Shown here piece after piece: positions 7,759-14,463 of a stretch of DNA of 28,257 nt; position 1 is the first letter of the stretch; every line of letters begins with the position of its first letter. The translations under genes and the position numbers were made by a program. Location: positions 1 to 28,257 of IMG/VR virus record IMGVR_UViG_3300021594_000240. The stretch is one strand, 5' to 3'. The DNA is from a virus. A model generated the notes under the pieces. The model did no database searches and was not told the DNA's origin. It saw only the letters and a program-made list of their open reading frames with translations.

Positions 7759-8205
7759 CTACTTACCCCTGGCTTTTTTTATTTGGGCGTTTCTTGCCGC
7801 AATAGCCTCTGGAGTATCTTTACGTTTAGCTGAGCGTACTTGGTCTACGTTCAGCGCCGTGGCTACTGCCTTGACTGGGCTCGATGCTGTTGATTTTTTT
7901 GAGGGACCCATAGCATCACTAATAAGCCTATGCTGTAGATGGCTTTTCATGGGTGCTTTTTCGTGTGGCTTTCTTGTTGCCGCTTTTGGTACAGAAAACA
8001 TGCCTCCGCTATGTATGGCAAGCCCTTCTACGTAATTAGGGTGCTCTTTATCTGCGGAGGCGCTCAGTAATGCCCTGTGAGACGGTGACTCTTTATCAAA
8101 TTTGATGTATTGGTGTTCTTTGGGATTCATAGCAGGAACTGCCGATATCTTTATTTCACCTTTTTCATCTCTTGTTCCAGAGAACTGTAGCTCGCTAGGG
8201 TTCAC
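7759..8205 (-). CDS. Hypothetical basic protein, 148 aa
   Basis: Not recognised. The N-terminal half is mixed (LQFSGTRDEKGEIKISAVP, HQYIKFDKESPSHRALLSA). The C-terminal half is Lys/Arg/Ala-rich and probably disordered (RKPHEKAPMKSHLQHR, SAKRKDTPEAIAARNAQIKKARGK). It starts with GTG sharing GTGA with the preceding stop. It is the last of a run of seven small genes joined end to end and may bind DNA or be a minor virion component; the sequence alone does not decide. Confidence 0.6.
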   Translation of the reverse strand: MNPSELQFSGTRDEKGEIKISAVPAMNPKEHQYIKFDKESPSHRALLSASADKEHPNYVEGLAIHSGGMFSVPKAATRKPHEKAPMKSHLQHRLISDAMGPSKKSTASSPVKAVATALNVDQVRSAKRKDTPEAIAARNAQIKKARGK

Positions 8206-8393
8206 TTCTTATTCCTTAATTTATTAACTGCAGCCATGCCGCCTTTATCAAATGCGGCTTCTTCTGCTTGATGGGCTTCTTGACGTGCTCGTGCTGCATA
8301 AAAATCATCTGGACTTACATGTGCGCCCATACCAATAGGTGTAGGCCATGGCCCACCTTGTCTTTTAGTATCGTTGTCTCGGCGCTGTGGCAT
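8202..8393 (-). CDS. Hypothetical protein, 63 aa
   Basis: Not recognised. A polar, Pro/Gly-containing N-terminus (GGPWPTPIGMGAHVSPDDF) leads into an alanine-rich charged helix (YAARARQEAHQAEEAAFDKG) and a basic end. Its start overlaps the stop of the gene before as TAATG. It is part of the seven-gene run of short, low-complexity proteins. Confidence 0.6.
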   Translation of the reverse strand: MPQRRDNDTKRQGGPWPTPIGMGAHVSPDDFYAARARQEAHQAEEAAFDKGGMAAVNKLRNKK

Positions 8394-8662
8394 TATTTTT
8401 TAACTTCTACGTGTCCGCCAGAGTCACGTGGTGTTTGACGTTCTTTTGAAGGCGAGCGCTTTTCTCCAGTAGAACTTGTGTAAACAGCTTCTGGGTCACC
8501 TGCAGCGTAGCGACGACGTTGTGCTTGCTCTGGGCTATCACTGTTAACTTTTACGGAAGCGCGAAGTAACCCAAGCATTGTGTCTTTGTGCGCTTTAATC
8601 GATGACTCCGTTGCCTTTGATTGGCGACGTGCATCCATTTCTCTACGGATGCCTTTAATCAT
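8393..8662 (-). CDS. Hypothetical basic protein, 89 aa
   Basis: Not recognised. The protein is strongly basic and largely polar: a helix-forming N-terminus (IKGIRREMDARRQSKATESS) followed by a disordered Ser/Pro/Arg tail. It shares one base with the stop of the gene before (TAATG). The composition is that of a nucleic-acid-binding or internal virion protein; this is inference. Confidence 0.6.
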   Translation of the reverse strand: MIKGIRREMDARRQSKATESSIKAHKDTMLGLLRASVKVNSDSPEQAQRRRYAAGDPEAVYTSSTGEKRSPSKERQTPRDSGGHVEVKK

Positions 8663-8871
8663 TAGTTACCCGCTGGGTTTACTTTAGAAGTCTCTTCTGA
8701 ATTAATAAATCCATAGTTCATATATGGATGTAGGTCTGCACGATTCTGTACTACAAGCTGGTCACCCATGCCTGGTTGAACTGTGGTATTTGGACGACGC
8801 TTACGATATTTGCCGTCTGTTGCGCCCTCGTTCATGTCACCATTGAGGGAACGTGATTGATTAACTGCCAT
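8662..8871 (-). CDS. Hypothetical protein, 69 aa
   Basis: Not recognised. It is a polar, probably unstructured protein (KYRKRRPNTTVQPGMGDQLV, then DLHPYMNYGFINSEE). It starts at an ATG that overlaps the previous stop by one base (TAATG). Membership in the overlapping run and maintenance of an open frame support it as a real gene. Confidence 0.55.
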   Translation of the reverse strand: MAVNQSRSLNGDMNEGATDGKYRKRRPNTTVQPGMGDQLVVQNRADLHPYMNYGFINSEETSKVNPAGN

Positions 8872-9080
8872 TATGCCATCCGTCCTTTAACTAGTCTTGA
8901 TGCCTTACGTCTAGTACAACTTGGGCACAGACTCTGGTCTTTCAACGATTGTACTGGGTTCATTGAAATACCACATGCCTTACAGGCCTTAGTGCCGTTA
9001 TAAATGGTCTCCAAACTGACGTCTGTAGCCCCAGCCATGCCTTCGCCAGTGCTGTCTGTAAATAATCCTGGGTCTTTCAT
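8871..9080 (-). CDS. Zinc-ribbon protein, 69 aa
   Basis: Two cysteine pairs, CKAC and CPSC, about 18 residues apart in the C-terminal half, form a zinc ribbon, followed by the basic tail TRRKASRLVKGRMA. The N-terminal half is acidic and flexible. The 4-base overlap with the preceding gene and one-base overlap with the next indicate coupled translation. Nucleic-acid or protein binding is likely, but the partner is unknown. Confidence 0.65.
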   Translation of the reverse strand: MKDPGLFTDSTGEGMAGATDVSLETIYNGTKACKACGISMNPVQSLKDQSLCPSCTRRKASRLVKGRMA

Positions 9081-9469
9081 ACCGAACCTCCTAGGGTGTT
9101 GCGGCTAGTAGATTGTGGAGTGTTAGGTGTGTTGGAGAAGTCTGACTCCACACGCTGACCTGCTTGGTTTCCACTTCTACCTGGTAGGTCAATAATATCT
9201 TCAATACCTATTTCTTCTGTAACAAATCCGTATCTGTCAGGGAATAGATTAACTTGTGGAAGGTTAGGACGCACATACTCTTGAATTTCTTCGCTAGTCA
9301 TAGTCCAAGTGGCAAGCGCTTGATTAAGTAAGCGGTCTTGGTTAGATTGAAAAGGTCCTAGATAATCTTGTGGGGGAAACGCAGCTTCTATTGGCGTGTG
9401 ATAAGGCTTGCGGCCATCATCTTGCCATGGCTTGCGACCATAGGTACCGTCTGCGTATTTACCTGGCAT
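9077..9469 (-). CDS. Hypothetical protein, 130 aa
   Basis: Not recognised. The N-terminus GKYADGTYGRKPWQDDGRKPY is rich in Gly, Tyr and Lys. A central helical region (SNQDRLLNQALATWTMTSEEIQEYV) could fold as a small domain. The C-terminus is Ser/Thr/Asn-rich and likely disordered. A GGAAGT ribosome site lies in the end of the upstream gene. It may be a minor structural protein; this is only a guess from composition. Confidence 0.6.
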   Translation of the reverse strand: MPGKYADGTYGRKPWQDDGRKPYHTPIEAAFPPQDYLGPFQSNQDRLLNQALATWTMTSEEIQEYVRPNLPQVNLFPDRYGFVTEEIGIEDIIDLPGRSGNQAGQRVESDFSNTPNTPQSTSRNTLGGSV

Positions 9470-9472
9470 CTT

Positions 9473-10012
9473 TTACTTCCACTGTGGACGCATACGAGAC
9501 ATTTGCTCTACGCGTACCTTGTTAATGTTGTATGGGGAATCGCTTCTTACTGATGGGCCAGCCTTACCGTCATTTGGTAAGTGTGGTGCTGGAACTAGTG
9601 TTGTTACTTCTACGTTTCTCTTTATACGATAAACGTTTCCGTCTTTAACAGCTTTCATTTGACGCTCAATACCACGCATGTTATCTAAACCTGCAGGGTA
9701 ATAGTAATCAGACTGGTCAATGCGCTCACCGCGGTGAACACCGCGTTGGTATGAGCGCTGACCTATTCTAACTTTAAGTGAGTCTGATACTCGCTCTGAC
9801 TGACCGTTAGGACGGCCACGGTCATCGCGACGTGTACGTATCGTTCCTAAGTAACCGTCTGGATACTCAGCTTGTGGTACACGACCAACGCCAAGGCGCA
9901 GGAAGTCGAGCTCTGAACGAGCGACAGGGGTTCCACCTCCACCATAATTGGTGTAGGTGCCCTGCATGCCAGCAGCGCCTAAGTTTTGCGTATTTTGATG
10001 TGGTGCACCCAT
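9473..10012 (-). CDS. Hypothetical basic protein, 179 aa
   Basis: Not recognised. The protein is Gly-, Arg- and Tyr-rich (TYTNYGGGGTPVAR, RTRRDDRGRPNGQSERVSD, GQRSYQRGVHRGERIDQSDY) and ends SRMRPQWK. It has little predicted secondary structure and would bind nucleic acid by charge. It is the first of the run of seven small genes and begins 24 bases after the metallophosphoesterase stop with only a weak ribosome site. Confidence 0.6.
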   Translation of the reverse strand: MGAPHQNTQNLGAAGMQGTYTNYGGGGTPVARSELDFLRLGVGRVPQAEYPDGYLGTIRTRRDDRGRPNGQSERVSDSLKVRIGQRSYQRGVHRGERIDQSDYYYPAGLDNMRGIERQMKAVKDGNVYRIKRNVEVTTLVPAPHLPNDGKAGPSVRSDSPYNINKVRVEQMSRMRPQWK

Positions 10013-10035
10013 ACGTCAATGATACGCCTGTAAAA

Positions 10036-11058
10036 CTATAGGGTCGCTGTAAACTCTTTGCCTTCGTATACAGCCCAGCCGTCCATAATATGGATAGGTT
10101 GCAGGGTAAATGACTCATCTGCTCTAACCCAGCCAATCATGACTCCTTGTTGCCAATCTTCCCAGTGTTTTACTGGTCGACCGTTATCGTTAAGTCCAGA
10201 ACCATAGGAAGGAACTGCGCCATCGATACGGCATAGGCATCCAGGACTTGCAGACACACTGCGGATAGGACCATCTTGGTCATGCACAGTTTTGTACTGC
10301 ATTTCTTGTCTGTGGACGTGTCCAAACACTGTTGAGATGTGTGGGTTCTTATTTATATAAGCGCTGGCAGTTGAGCCACCTGAACGAACGGTGGTGCCAT
10401 GAATAGCACGAAGGTATTTGGTAACCCAATACTCTCCTGCTGGATAGGCGCCAATATATTCCACCTTAATATCATCTAAACGTAGAAGGTATGGGATGGA
10501 CATAACAGGCCAGTCTTCTGGCTTAGCTCCCGCTCTTTTAATACCTTTAGAAGCCATAGCATTTGCAACAACATATCGTTGCATGCGGCAGTCGTGATTA
10601 CCTTCAAGCATAACAATCTTTGCGTCAGGACATGTGGCACGCTGCTTTGCTAATAAATTATGGCCGTAATCAATTGCTGGTTGAACAGTGTGAGCAAACA
10701 TTTCTTCTTGTGCGTACTTGCCCATTGTTGGTAGGTCTAGGTAATCACCAAGATGAATAATTTCGTCAACACCATATTTATCTTCTAAATAAGCAAGTAA
10801 TTGGAAGTGTACGTCAATTGCTGCGTCATCATGGAATGGGTCTAGTGTCCCGTCTTCATACTTACGGTACCCAATCTGTGGGTCTGGCACGAACATAATT
10901 AAACGTGTGCCGTCTTTCTTCCCTTTACGTTCTTTATAAGTTGCTGGCTTAATTACTGTTGGTTTTGCTGGTTGTATTGGTGGCCAAGCCCAGTCACCAG
11001 TTGCTGTGGAAACTTCTAGAGCCTGGTCTAGTATGTCCCCTAACGATAGTTTTGTCAT
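10036..11058 (-). CDS. Calcineurin-like metallophosphoesterase
   Basis: The metal-site motifs appear in order: FVPDPQIG (Asp59, Gln61), HLGDYLD (Asp105), LEGNHDCR (Asn154-His155), IHGTT and FGHVHRQ. This is the fold of phosphodiesterases that cut nucleic acids, cyclic nucleotides or phosphoproteins. The first motif has Gln where most members have His (DxH), as in several phage members. The N-terminal 50 residues and C-terminal 60 residues are extra. It lies at the start of the leftward run after the regulatory gap, directly joined to the 99-residue gene before it. A nuclease or nucleotide phosphatase role is possible; the substrate is not evident. Confidence 0.85.
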   Translation of the reverse strand: MTKLSLGDILDQALEVSTATGDWAWPPIQPAKPTVIKPATYKERKGKKDGTRLIMFVPDPQIGYRKYEDGTLDPFHDDAAIDVHFQLLAYLEDKYGVDEIIHLGDYLDLPTMGKYAQEEMFAHTVQPAIDYGHNLLAKQRATCPDAKIVMLEGNHDCRMQRYVVANAMASKGIKRAGAKPEDWPVMSIPYLLRLDDIKVEYIGAYPAGEYWVTKYLRAIHGTTVRSGGSTASAYINKNPHISTVFGHVHRQEMQYKTVHDQDGPIRSVSASPGCLCRIDGAVPSYGSGLNDNGRPVKHWEDWQQGVMIGWVRADESFTLQPIHIMDGWAVYEGKEFTATL

Positions 11059-11357
11059 TAATTCAATTCTTTCTCTTGTTTAAAGCATGAGCACTTTTTC
11101 CTGAAGTGCATGTAGAAAGTGGTTTTTTCTAGTGGAATTTCTGGGTACACTTCTTTGATAGCAAAAAAGTAATTAGATATATCTACTAGAATTTTTGGAC
11201 CACTAAAAGCTTTATACATGCGGTCAACTGTATCTTTATCAATAGTTTCTAACCATCTACCGCAGATGCATAGACCTGCGCTTCTACGTCTTTTTGGATT
11301 TGCTTCTAACTCAGATAGCAAATCGCCAAGACTCTTTTTGTCCGATGTTTTCGGCAC
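11058..11357 (-). CDS. Hypothetical protein with cysteine pairs, 99 aa
   Basis: Not recognised. Features are a lysine-rich start (KTSDKKSLGDLLSELEANPKR), the pair CIC at residues 30-32 and CSC near residue 90, both followed by basic or aromatic residues, with a helical middle. Together these could hold a metal. It begins with GTG, supported by AAAGGAA ten bases ahead. It is the first gene after the promoter, repeat and hairpin region, so it would be the first to respond to that control. Phage small terminase-like or recruitment factors can look like this, but nothing proves it. Confidence 0.6.
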   Translation of the reverse strand: MPKTSDKKSLGDLLSELEANPKRRRSAGLCICGRWLETIDKDTVDRMYKAFSGPKILVDISNYFFAIKEVYPEIPLEKTTFYMHFRKKCSCFKQEKELN

Positions 11358-11432
11358 TACAAGTTCCTTTCATCCCGTCTTGCACTTCGACTTAAGCGTA
11401 TCATAAAGATTCGGTAAGTAAATGTAAAGTAA

Positions 11433-11459
11433 CCCCCTGCAAAAATATTTTGCAGGGGG
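11433..11459 (-). terminator. Strong hairpin terminator or attenuator
   Basis: A perfect 12-bp inverted repeat (CCCCCTGCAAAA / TTTTGCAGGGGG) closes a 3-base loop. On the leftward strand it is followed by a T-rich tract. It could simply end the Hsp20 transcript. It also lies only about 20-45 bases downstream of a candidate leftward promoter, in the leader of the next operon, so it may work as an attenuator. An extra C-rich stretch between promoter and hairpin could compete for the G-run. Confidence 0.75.
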
Positions 11460-11483
11460 CTTTGTACAAGAAGGGGGAGTCGT

Positions 11484-11512
11484 ACTATAACAGTCTTACT
11501 GTCATATTGCAA
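11484..11512 (-). promoter_or_regulatory. Candidate sigma70-type promoter, leftward
   Basis: Read on the minus strand, a -35 box TTGCAA (11512-11507) is separated by exactly 17 bases from a -10 box TATAGT (11489-11484). Transcription would start near 11477 and run through the hairpin at 11459-11433 toward the metallophosphoesterase operon. The -35 matches consensus at four of six positions and the -10 at five of six. The adjacent repeats lie immediately upstream, where an activator could bind. Confidence 0.5.
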
Positions 11513-11514
11513 GG

Positions 11515-11559
11515 TTGTTGTACAACAATGGACATCTATGTACAACCATGGACAACTAT
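11515..11559. repeat. Tandem 20-bp direct repeat with palindromic core (candidate operator)
   Basis: Two copies of TGTACAACAATGGACATCTA-like sequence stand head to tail with a 20-base period. The second copy (TGTACAACCATGGACAACTA) differs at three positions. The first copy overlaps a perfect 14-bp palindrome, TTGTTGTACAACAA (11515-11528). Another TTGTACAA palindrome lies at 11462-11469. The second copy runs over the stop codon of the Hsp20 gene. The position just upstream of the candidate promoter suggests a protein-binding site. Confidence 0.6.
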
Positions 11560-12056
11560 TCTATTTCAATAGTTTTAGCTTTCTTAGCCTCTGGGATAAT
11601 GCGCTCCAGGGCTATGGTTAGAAAACCGTCCTCCAGCTTTGCTCCTTTGACAACCACGTCGTCTGATACAGCGAAGCGTTGTAAGAAAGTGCGGCCAGCG
11701 ATGCCTTTGTAGGCATAGGTTGCGGAGTCATCATCAGCTCTTTCTCCGCTGACTGATATGACATTTTCTTTGTACTCTATATTAATTTCTGACCTTTTAA
11801 AGCCCGCAACGGCAATCTGAATCTCAGCTTTGTCATCGGGTAGGGTCACGATGTTGTAAGGCGGGTATGTTGATTTAACCCTGAGGTCCTCTAACTGTCT
11901 AAACATATCTAAATGTCTATCAAAACCAAAGGTCCACGGTTGCAACATACTATTTAATGTTGCAAATGGGTCCTGGGTTTGAGGAAAGATTTCCTTGTTA
12001 TAGTTTATTTTTGGGGCGTCGTTTCCGCGCCATTGAATTGGGTAGCCTGAAGCCAT
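11556..12056 (-). CDS. Small heat-shock protein, Hsp20/alpha-crystallin family
   Basis: A 166-residue chaperone that holds unfolding proteins as large oligomers. The alpha-crystallin domain occupies about residues 65-155: YPPYNIVTLPDDKAEIQIAVAGF, NIEYKENVISVSGER, YKGIAGRTFLQRFAVSD and GAKLEDGFLTIALER. The N-terminal FGFDRHLDMFRQL and the C-terminal IEIE (I-x-I type anchor) are typical of phage and bacterial IbpA-like proteins. It has its own strong AAAGGAG ribosome site and is preceded by a terminator and an AT-rich gap, so it is probably transcribed separately. Hsp20 genes are frequent in T4-like cyanophages; here it sits near another protein-quality gene, the HslV-like hydrolase. Confidence 0.92.
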   Translation of the reverse strand: MASGYPIQWRGNDAPKINYNKEIFPQTQDPFATLNSMLQPWTFGFDRHLDMFRQLEDLRVKSTYPPYNIVTLPDDKAEIQIAVAGFKRSEINIEYKENVISVSGERADDDSATYAYKGIAGRTFLQRFAVSDDVVVKGAKLEDGFLTIALERIIPEAKKAKTIEIE

Positions 12057-12099
12057 AATATATCTCCTTTAGACGATATAACTTTTTGTGACCCTCGTT

Positions 12100-12150
12100 G
12101 TTGAGCAGTCATCAGTAGTATATAACAATCTAAATTAAAATATATTCCTA
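12100..12150 (-). promoter_or_regulatory. AT-rich candidate promoter for Hsp20
   Basis: The gap between the hairpin at 12162-12177 and the Hsp20 gene is strongly AT-rich. On the minus strand it holds a TATACT box (12122-12117) about 60 bases ahead of the start codon. I see no convincing -35, so only the -10 part has support. The position between a terminator and a gene with its own good ribosome site makes a promoter here likely. Confidence 0.35.
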
Positions 12151-12161
12151 TAAATGCCAAA

Positions 12162-12177
12162 GGCCCCTTGCGGGGCC
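12162..12177 (-). terminator. Short GC-rich terminator hairpin
   Basis: A 6-bp GGCCCC/GGGGCC stem closes a 4-base loop. On the leftward strand TTTGGCATTT follows. It lies 16 bases beyond the stop of the 114-residue basic protein gene, where an operon end before Hsp20 would be expected. Confidence 0.65.
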
Positions 12178-12193
12178 CTTGCGCTATTTAGTT

Positions 12194-12538
12194 TTAATTG
12201 CCGTGCGACCCGCCGCCGTCCTGAAAGTTAGGACGCTGACGACGAACTGCTGGTGAGAACATACGGCCGTTTGCCTGTGTTGCTCCAGCTTCTGGTGCTA
12301 CGGTCTTCTGGAACTTTACGCGAATGCCATAACGTGCACCACCACGAGCAAGTTTGCCCATGATGTTTGAACGTGCTGGCTTTGGTTGCTTGTATGGGTC
12401 GCCAGCCTGAGCTCCACCTTTTTTAACAAGTGTGCCTTTTACAGGCTTTGCAACCTGAGGTTTAGCTCCTGCAGCGTTTTTTGGGTCAGTTGATGTAGGA
12501 CCCAATGGTGCTGGGTTCTTACTAGAATCTTTTTTCAT
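12194..12538 (-). CDS. Hypothetical basic low-complexity protein, 114 aa
   Basis: Not recognised. It is rich in Pro, Ala, Lys, Gly and Arg throughout (NPAPLGPTSTDPKNAAGAKP, KPVKGTLVKKGGAQAGD) and ends in a Gly/Asn/His tail. One central region (NIMGKLARGGARYGIRVKFQK) could fold or bind nucleic acid. It stands between two hairpins and has an AAGGAAAA ribosome site. Its composition resembles phage DNA-condensing or scaffold-like proteins; this is inference. Confidence 0.6.
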   Translation of the reverse strand: MKKDSSKNPAPLGPTSTDPKNAAGAKPQVAKPVKGTLVKKGGAQAGDPYKQPKPARSNIMGKLARGGARYGIRVKFQKTVAPEAGATQANGRMFSPAVRRQRPNFQDGGGSHGN

Positions 12539-12563
12539 TTATTTTCCTTTGGCCAAGGGTTTA

Positions 12564-12581
12564 AATAAGGGTAGCCTTATT
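12564..12581 (-). other. Short AT-rich hairpin between SpoVS and the basic protein gene
   Basis: AATAAGG and CCTTATT form a perfect 7-bp stem around a 4-base loop in the 60-base gap. With two GC pairs it is weak as a terminator. It may be a partial terminator or an RNA-processing site. Confidence 0.35.
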
Positions 12582-12598
12582 ACTGGATAAATACAGGG

Positions 12599-12877
12599 TT
12601 AACTTGCCTTTACTTCAAAGACAATTGCAGAAATCTGACCATCATGGCTCTCGATGCTTGAAAAGCCTGGAACGCAAATAAGGTCAAGACCGCGGGGAGC
12701 GGTATAACCGCGAGCAATAGCGATAGCCTTTACAGCTTGATTAACTGCGCCTGCACCAACAGCACGAATCTTGCAATTGCGTGTCTCATAGATACTGTGG
12801 GCGATTGCTGATGCCACAGCCTGTGGATTGGACCCAGCGCTAACACGCAGGATTTGTTCTTGGGGTTGTTCGGACAT
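12599..12877 (-). CDS. SpoVS-family protein
   Basis: The 92-residue product aligns over its whole length with the stage V sporulation protein S family: LRVSAGSNPQAVASAIAHSI, IRAVGAGAVNQAVKAIAIARGY, and APRGLDLICVPGF followed by a conserved C-terminal strand AIVFEVKAS. SpoVS is a small Alba-like protein that affects sporulation and septum formation in Bacillus; its molecular action is not well defined, though the fold suggests nucleic-acid binding. The signature GAGAVNQAVKA is intact. An acidic N-terminal extension of ten residues is extra. It has a GAGG ribosome site six bases before ATG. In a phage it may bind nucleic acid or interfere with host division; this is inference. Confidence 0.9.
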   Translation of the reverse strand: MSEQPQEQILRVSAGSNPQAVASAIAHSIYETRNCKIRAVGAGAVNQAVKAIAIARGYTAPRGLDLICVPGFSSIESHDGQISAIVFEVKAS

Positions 12878-12928
12878 GTGTACCTCGGTTTACGAATAGT
12901 GGGGCTCCCGTAAGTACAATTATGAAGT

Positions 12929-13150
12929 CTAAATTAGATTTGGTCTGTCTAAAGGGGTGGGCGCCCTGCCGTAGGTACCGCAGCTGCTGCACTCCATGTC
13001 CAAGAAATACTGGGCTATCTCATAGTCTTGAAAGGACGCTTTAATATTCCAAATACTGGATTGGCAAATAGGGCATTCATGAAGGACCTCGTCTGCGTAG
13101 TCCATAGACCCGCTGTAATCAGGCTTTAGTTCTCTAATGTTTCTTGTCAC
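12929..13150 (-). CDS. Zinc-ribbon protein, about 73 aa
   Basis: Two cysteine pairs, CPIC and CSSC, separated by about 23 residues in the middle of the protein define a zinc ribbon. An acidic segment (DYSGSMDYADEVLHE) comes before them and a proline-rich tail after. I favour the GTG at 13150, which has GGAA nine bases ahead, over a TTG five codons earlier without a ribosome site. With either start the gene overlaps the upstream gene. Function unknown. Confidence 0.6.
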   Translation of the reverse strand: MTRNIRELKPDYSGSMDYADEVLHECPICQSSIWNIKASFQDYEIAQYFLDMECSSCGTYGRAPTPLDRPNLI

Positions 13151-13355
13151 AGGCGATTGTTCCAAAATTAGATAGGACGTTATTGGCTATCTCTATGTAA
13201 ATATGAGCGTTCACTATAAGGTCCTCTGGATGGTGTAGCTCGCCTGCTTTTCCTGGCCAATTACTTTTTAAATAATCATGTAAACCAGGGGTCAGTTTGC
13301 TCATGAACTCATCGATTGTAAGGTATCCATGAGCTCTTAAATGTTTATTATCCAT
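13134..13355 (-). CDS. Hypothetical protein, 73 aa
   Basis: Not recognised. The product is mostly helical (LTIDEFMSKLTPGLHDYLKSN, EDLIVNAHIYIEIANNVLS), with a tryptophan/proline turn between the helices. It overlaps the end of the HslV-like gene by 8 bases and the start of the zinc-ribbon gene, so it belongs to the same coupled chain. Confidence 0.6.
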   Translation of the reverse strand: MDNKHLRAHGYLTIDEFMSKLTPGLHDYLKSNWPGKAGELHHPEDLIVNAHIYIEIANNVLSNFGTIACDKKH

Positions 13356-13905
13356 TGTCTTTCTTTTGCTCTAGGATTAAGAAGGGGCCTGAAGTATACA
13401 CATCTAAGTCTTCTGCTATCTGCAGCGCTTTTTCAATAGGCGCACCCGCATGAAGAGCTCCTAATGCATACCCTGAACCATTACCAACGCCGTAGAAACC
13501 TGTCTCTGCTTGACAGACTGATAGGTCTTCGCTGACATCAAATATCTCACCATTAACAGCAATTAAGAAATGAAAACGTTGTCCTTTGTCATTCTTTGGA
13601 CGCTCTTCATCAAAGTTATATCCATTGTTCTTTAAACAATCTCTTAAAGATGGAATTAATTTAGATATAACAAAGTGGTATGTGTCAGTCTTGTCTTTGG
13701 CGGTCATCTTTGGGGGTTTCCACAGATGCTGGGCAATATCACATGCTCCAACCTCACCTGCACCAGCTAACAACACGCCGTTTGCCAACTGAGATATCTT
13801 TACCATGTTCTTATGTCTGAAGATACGACCATCATCATCTGTTACTTGATTATCCGCACCTAAAACACACTTGTTTCTATGTTGTACGCCAACAATCGTT
13901 GTCAT
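13348..13905 (-). CDS. HslV/proteasome-like Ntn-hydrolase
   Basis: The N-terminus MTTIVGVQHRNKCVLGAD matches the mature HslV/proteasome beta-subunit start. After Met removal the nucleophile would be Thr1, and the conserved Asp17 falls exactly at GAD. The Lys33 equivalent is the lysine in MVKIS, with a two-residue insertion before it. Also seen are the strand GVLLAGAGEVGACDI, FHFLIAVNGEIFDVSEDL, the YGVGNGSGYALGALHAGAP loop and helix, and IAEDLDVYTSGPFLILEQ, all as in HslV. Length (185) is close to bacterial HslV. No HslU or other AAA unfoldase lies nearby, so it may act alone, use a host ATPase or serve as an assembly-processing protease. It directly follows the RuvC-like gene without a gap. 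Confidence 0.85.
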   Translation of the reverse strand: MTTIVGVQHRNKCVLGADNQVTDDDGRIFRHKNMVKISQLANGVLLAGAGEVGACDIAQHLWKPPKMTAKDKTDTYHFVISKLIPSLRDCLKNNGYNFDEERPKNDKGQRFHFLIAVNGEIFDVSEDLSVCQAETGFYGVGNGSGYALGALHAGAPIEKALQIAEDLDVYTSGPFLILEQKKDNG

Positions 13906-14463
13906 TTATCTTTCCCTAAAGTCCGCGCCTTGTAACTTATCATACACTTCTTTTTCGTAAGCCAATCCATGCATTCCCGCCACCAAGCGGGCTAACGCGT
14001 ATGAATCTGCGGCGTTATCGTCAGTAAATTCTACTCCCCACTTCTTATAGATGTAAAGGAGCATCTGGGCCTTTTGTACGCCTGTGCCCTTGCCTGTCAC
14101 ATACTTCTTTAAGCTTGTAGGGGGGACTAACATCGGATAGTACCCAGCATCCTTGCATACAAGCTTGACCATCCCACCCAGCTCACCTAGGTGAAACACC
14201 TTGCCCATACCCGCGTAAGCGTAATCTTCCATAGCAATATCATCTATGGGAAATGGGGAAGAATCTATTTGTTCTTTTAAAAATGCGCGAATCTCTGCAA
14301 GCCTGTCAATGCCTCTGAGTTCCGATTTAAAGACAGTTGTCTGATATGTCCCATTTGTTGAAAACAACGTGCAAGCAAAACCGCTGTAAGACTGGTCAAT
14401 ACCCATGTACAAACGGCTACTGCCTGGAACGGACAACTTACCTTCAAATTTTTTTATGGTCAT
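13906..14463 (-). CDS. RuvC-like Holliday junction resolvase
   Basis: The RNase H-type fold of RuvC is indicated by Asp23 in YMGIDQSYSGFACTL, Glu79 in IAMEDYAYAG, and the acidic pair Asp149/Asp153 in FTDDNAADSYALA. LVPPTSLKKYVTGKGTGVQKAQM is typical of phage RuvC-like proteins. It resolves branched DNA made in recombination or packaging. It overlaps the gene before it by four bases and sits downstream of RecA and two nuclease genes, forming one recombination block. Confidence 0.88.
   Translation of the reverse strand: MTIKKFEGKLSVPGSSRLYMGIDQSYSGFACTLFSTNGTYQTTVFKSELRGIDRLAEIRAFLKEQIDSSPFPIDDIAMEDYAYAGMGKVFHLGELGGMVKLVCKDAGYYPMLVPPTSLKKYVTGKGTGVQKAQMLLYIYKKWGVEFTDDNAADSYALARLVAGMHGLAYEKEVYDKLQGADFRER

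Noticed and set aside
11058-11357. Small terminase subunit
   Set aside because: Size and charge would allow it, but no helix-turn-helix signature or adjacent large terminase gene is visible.
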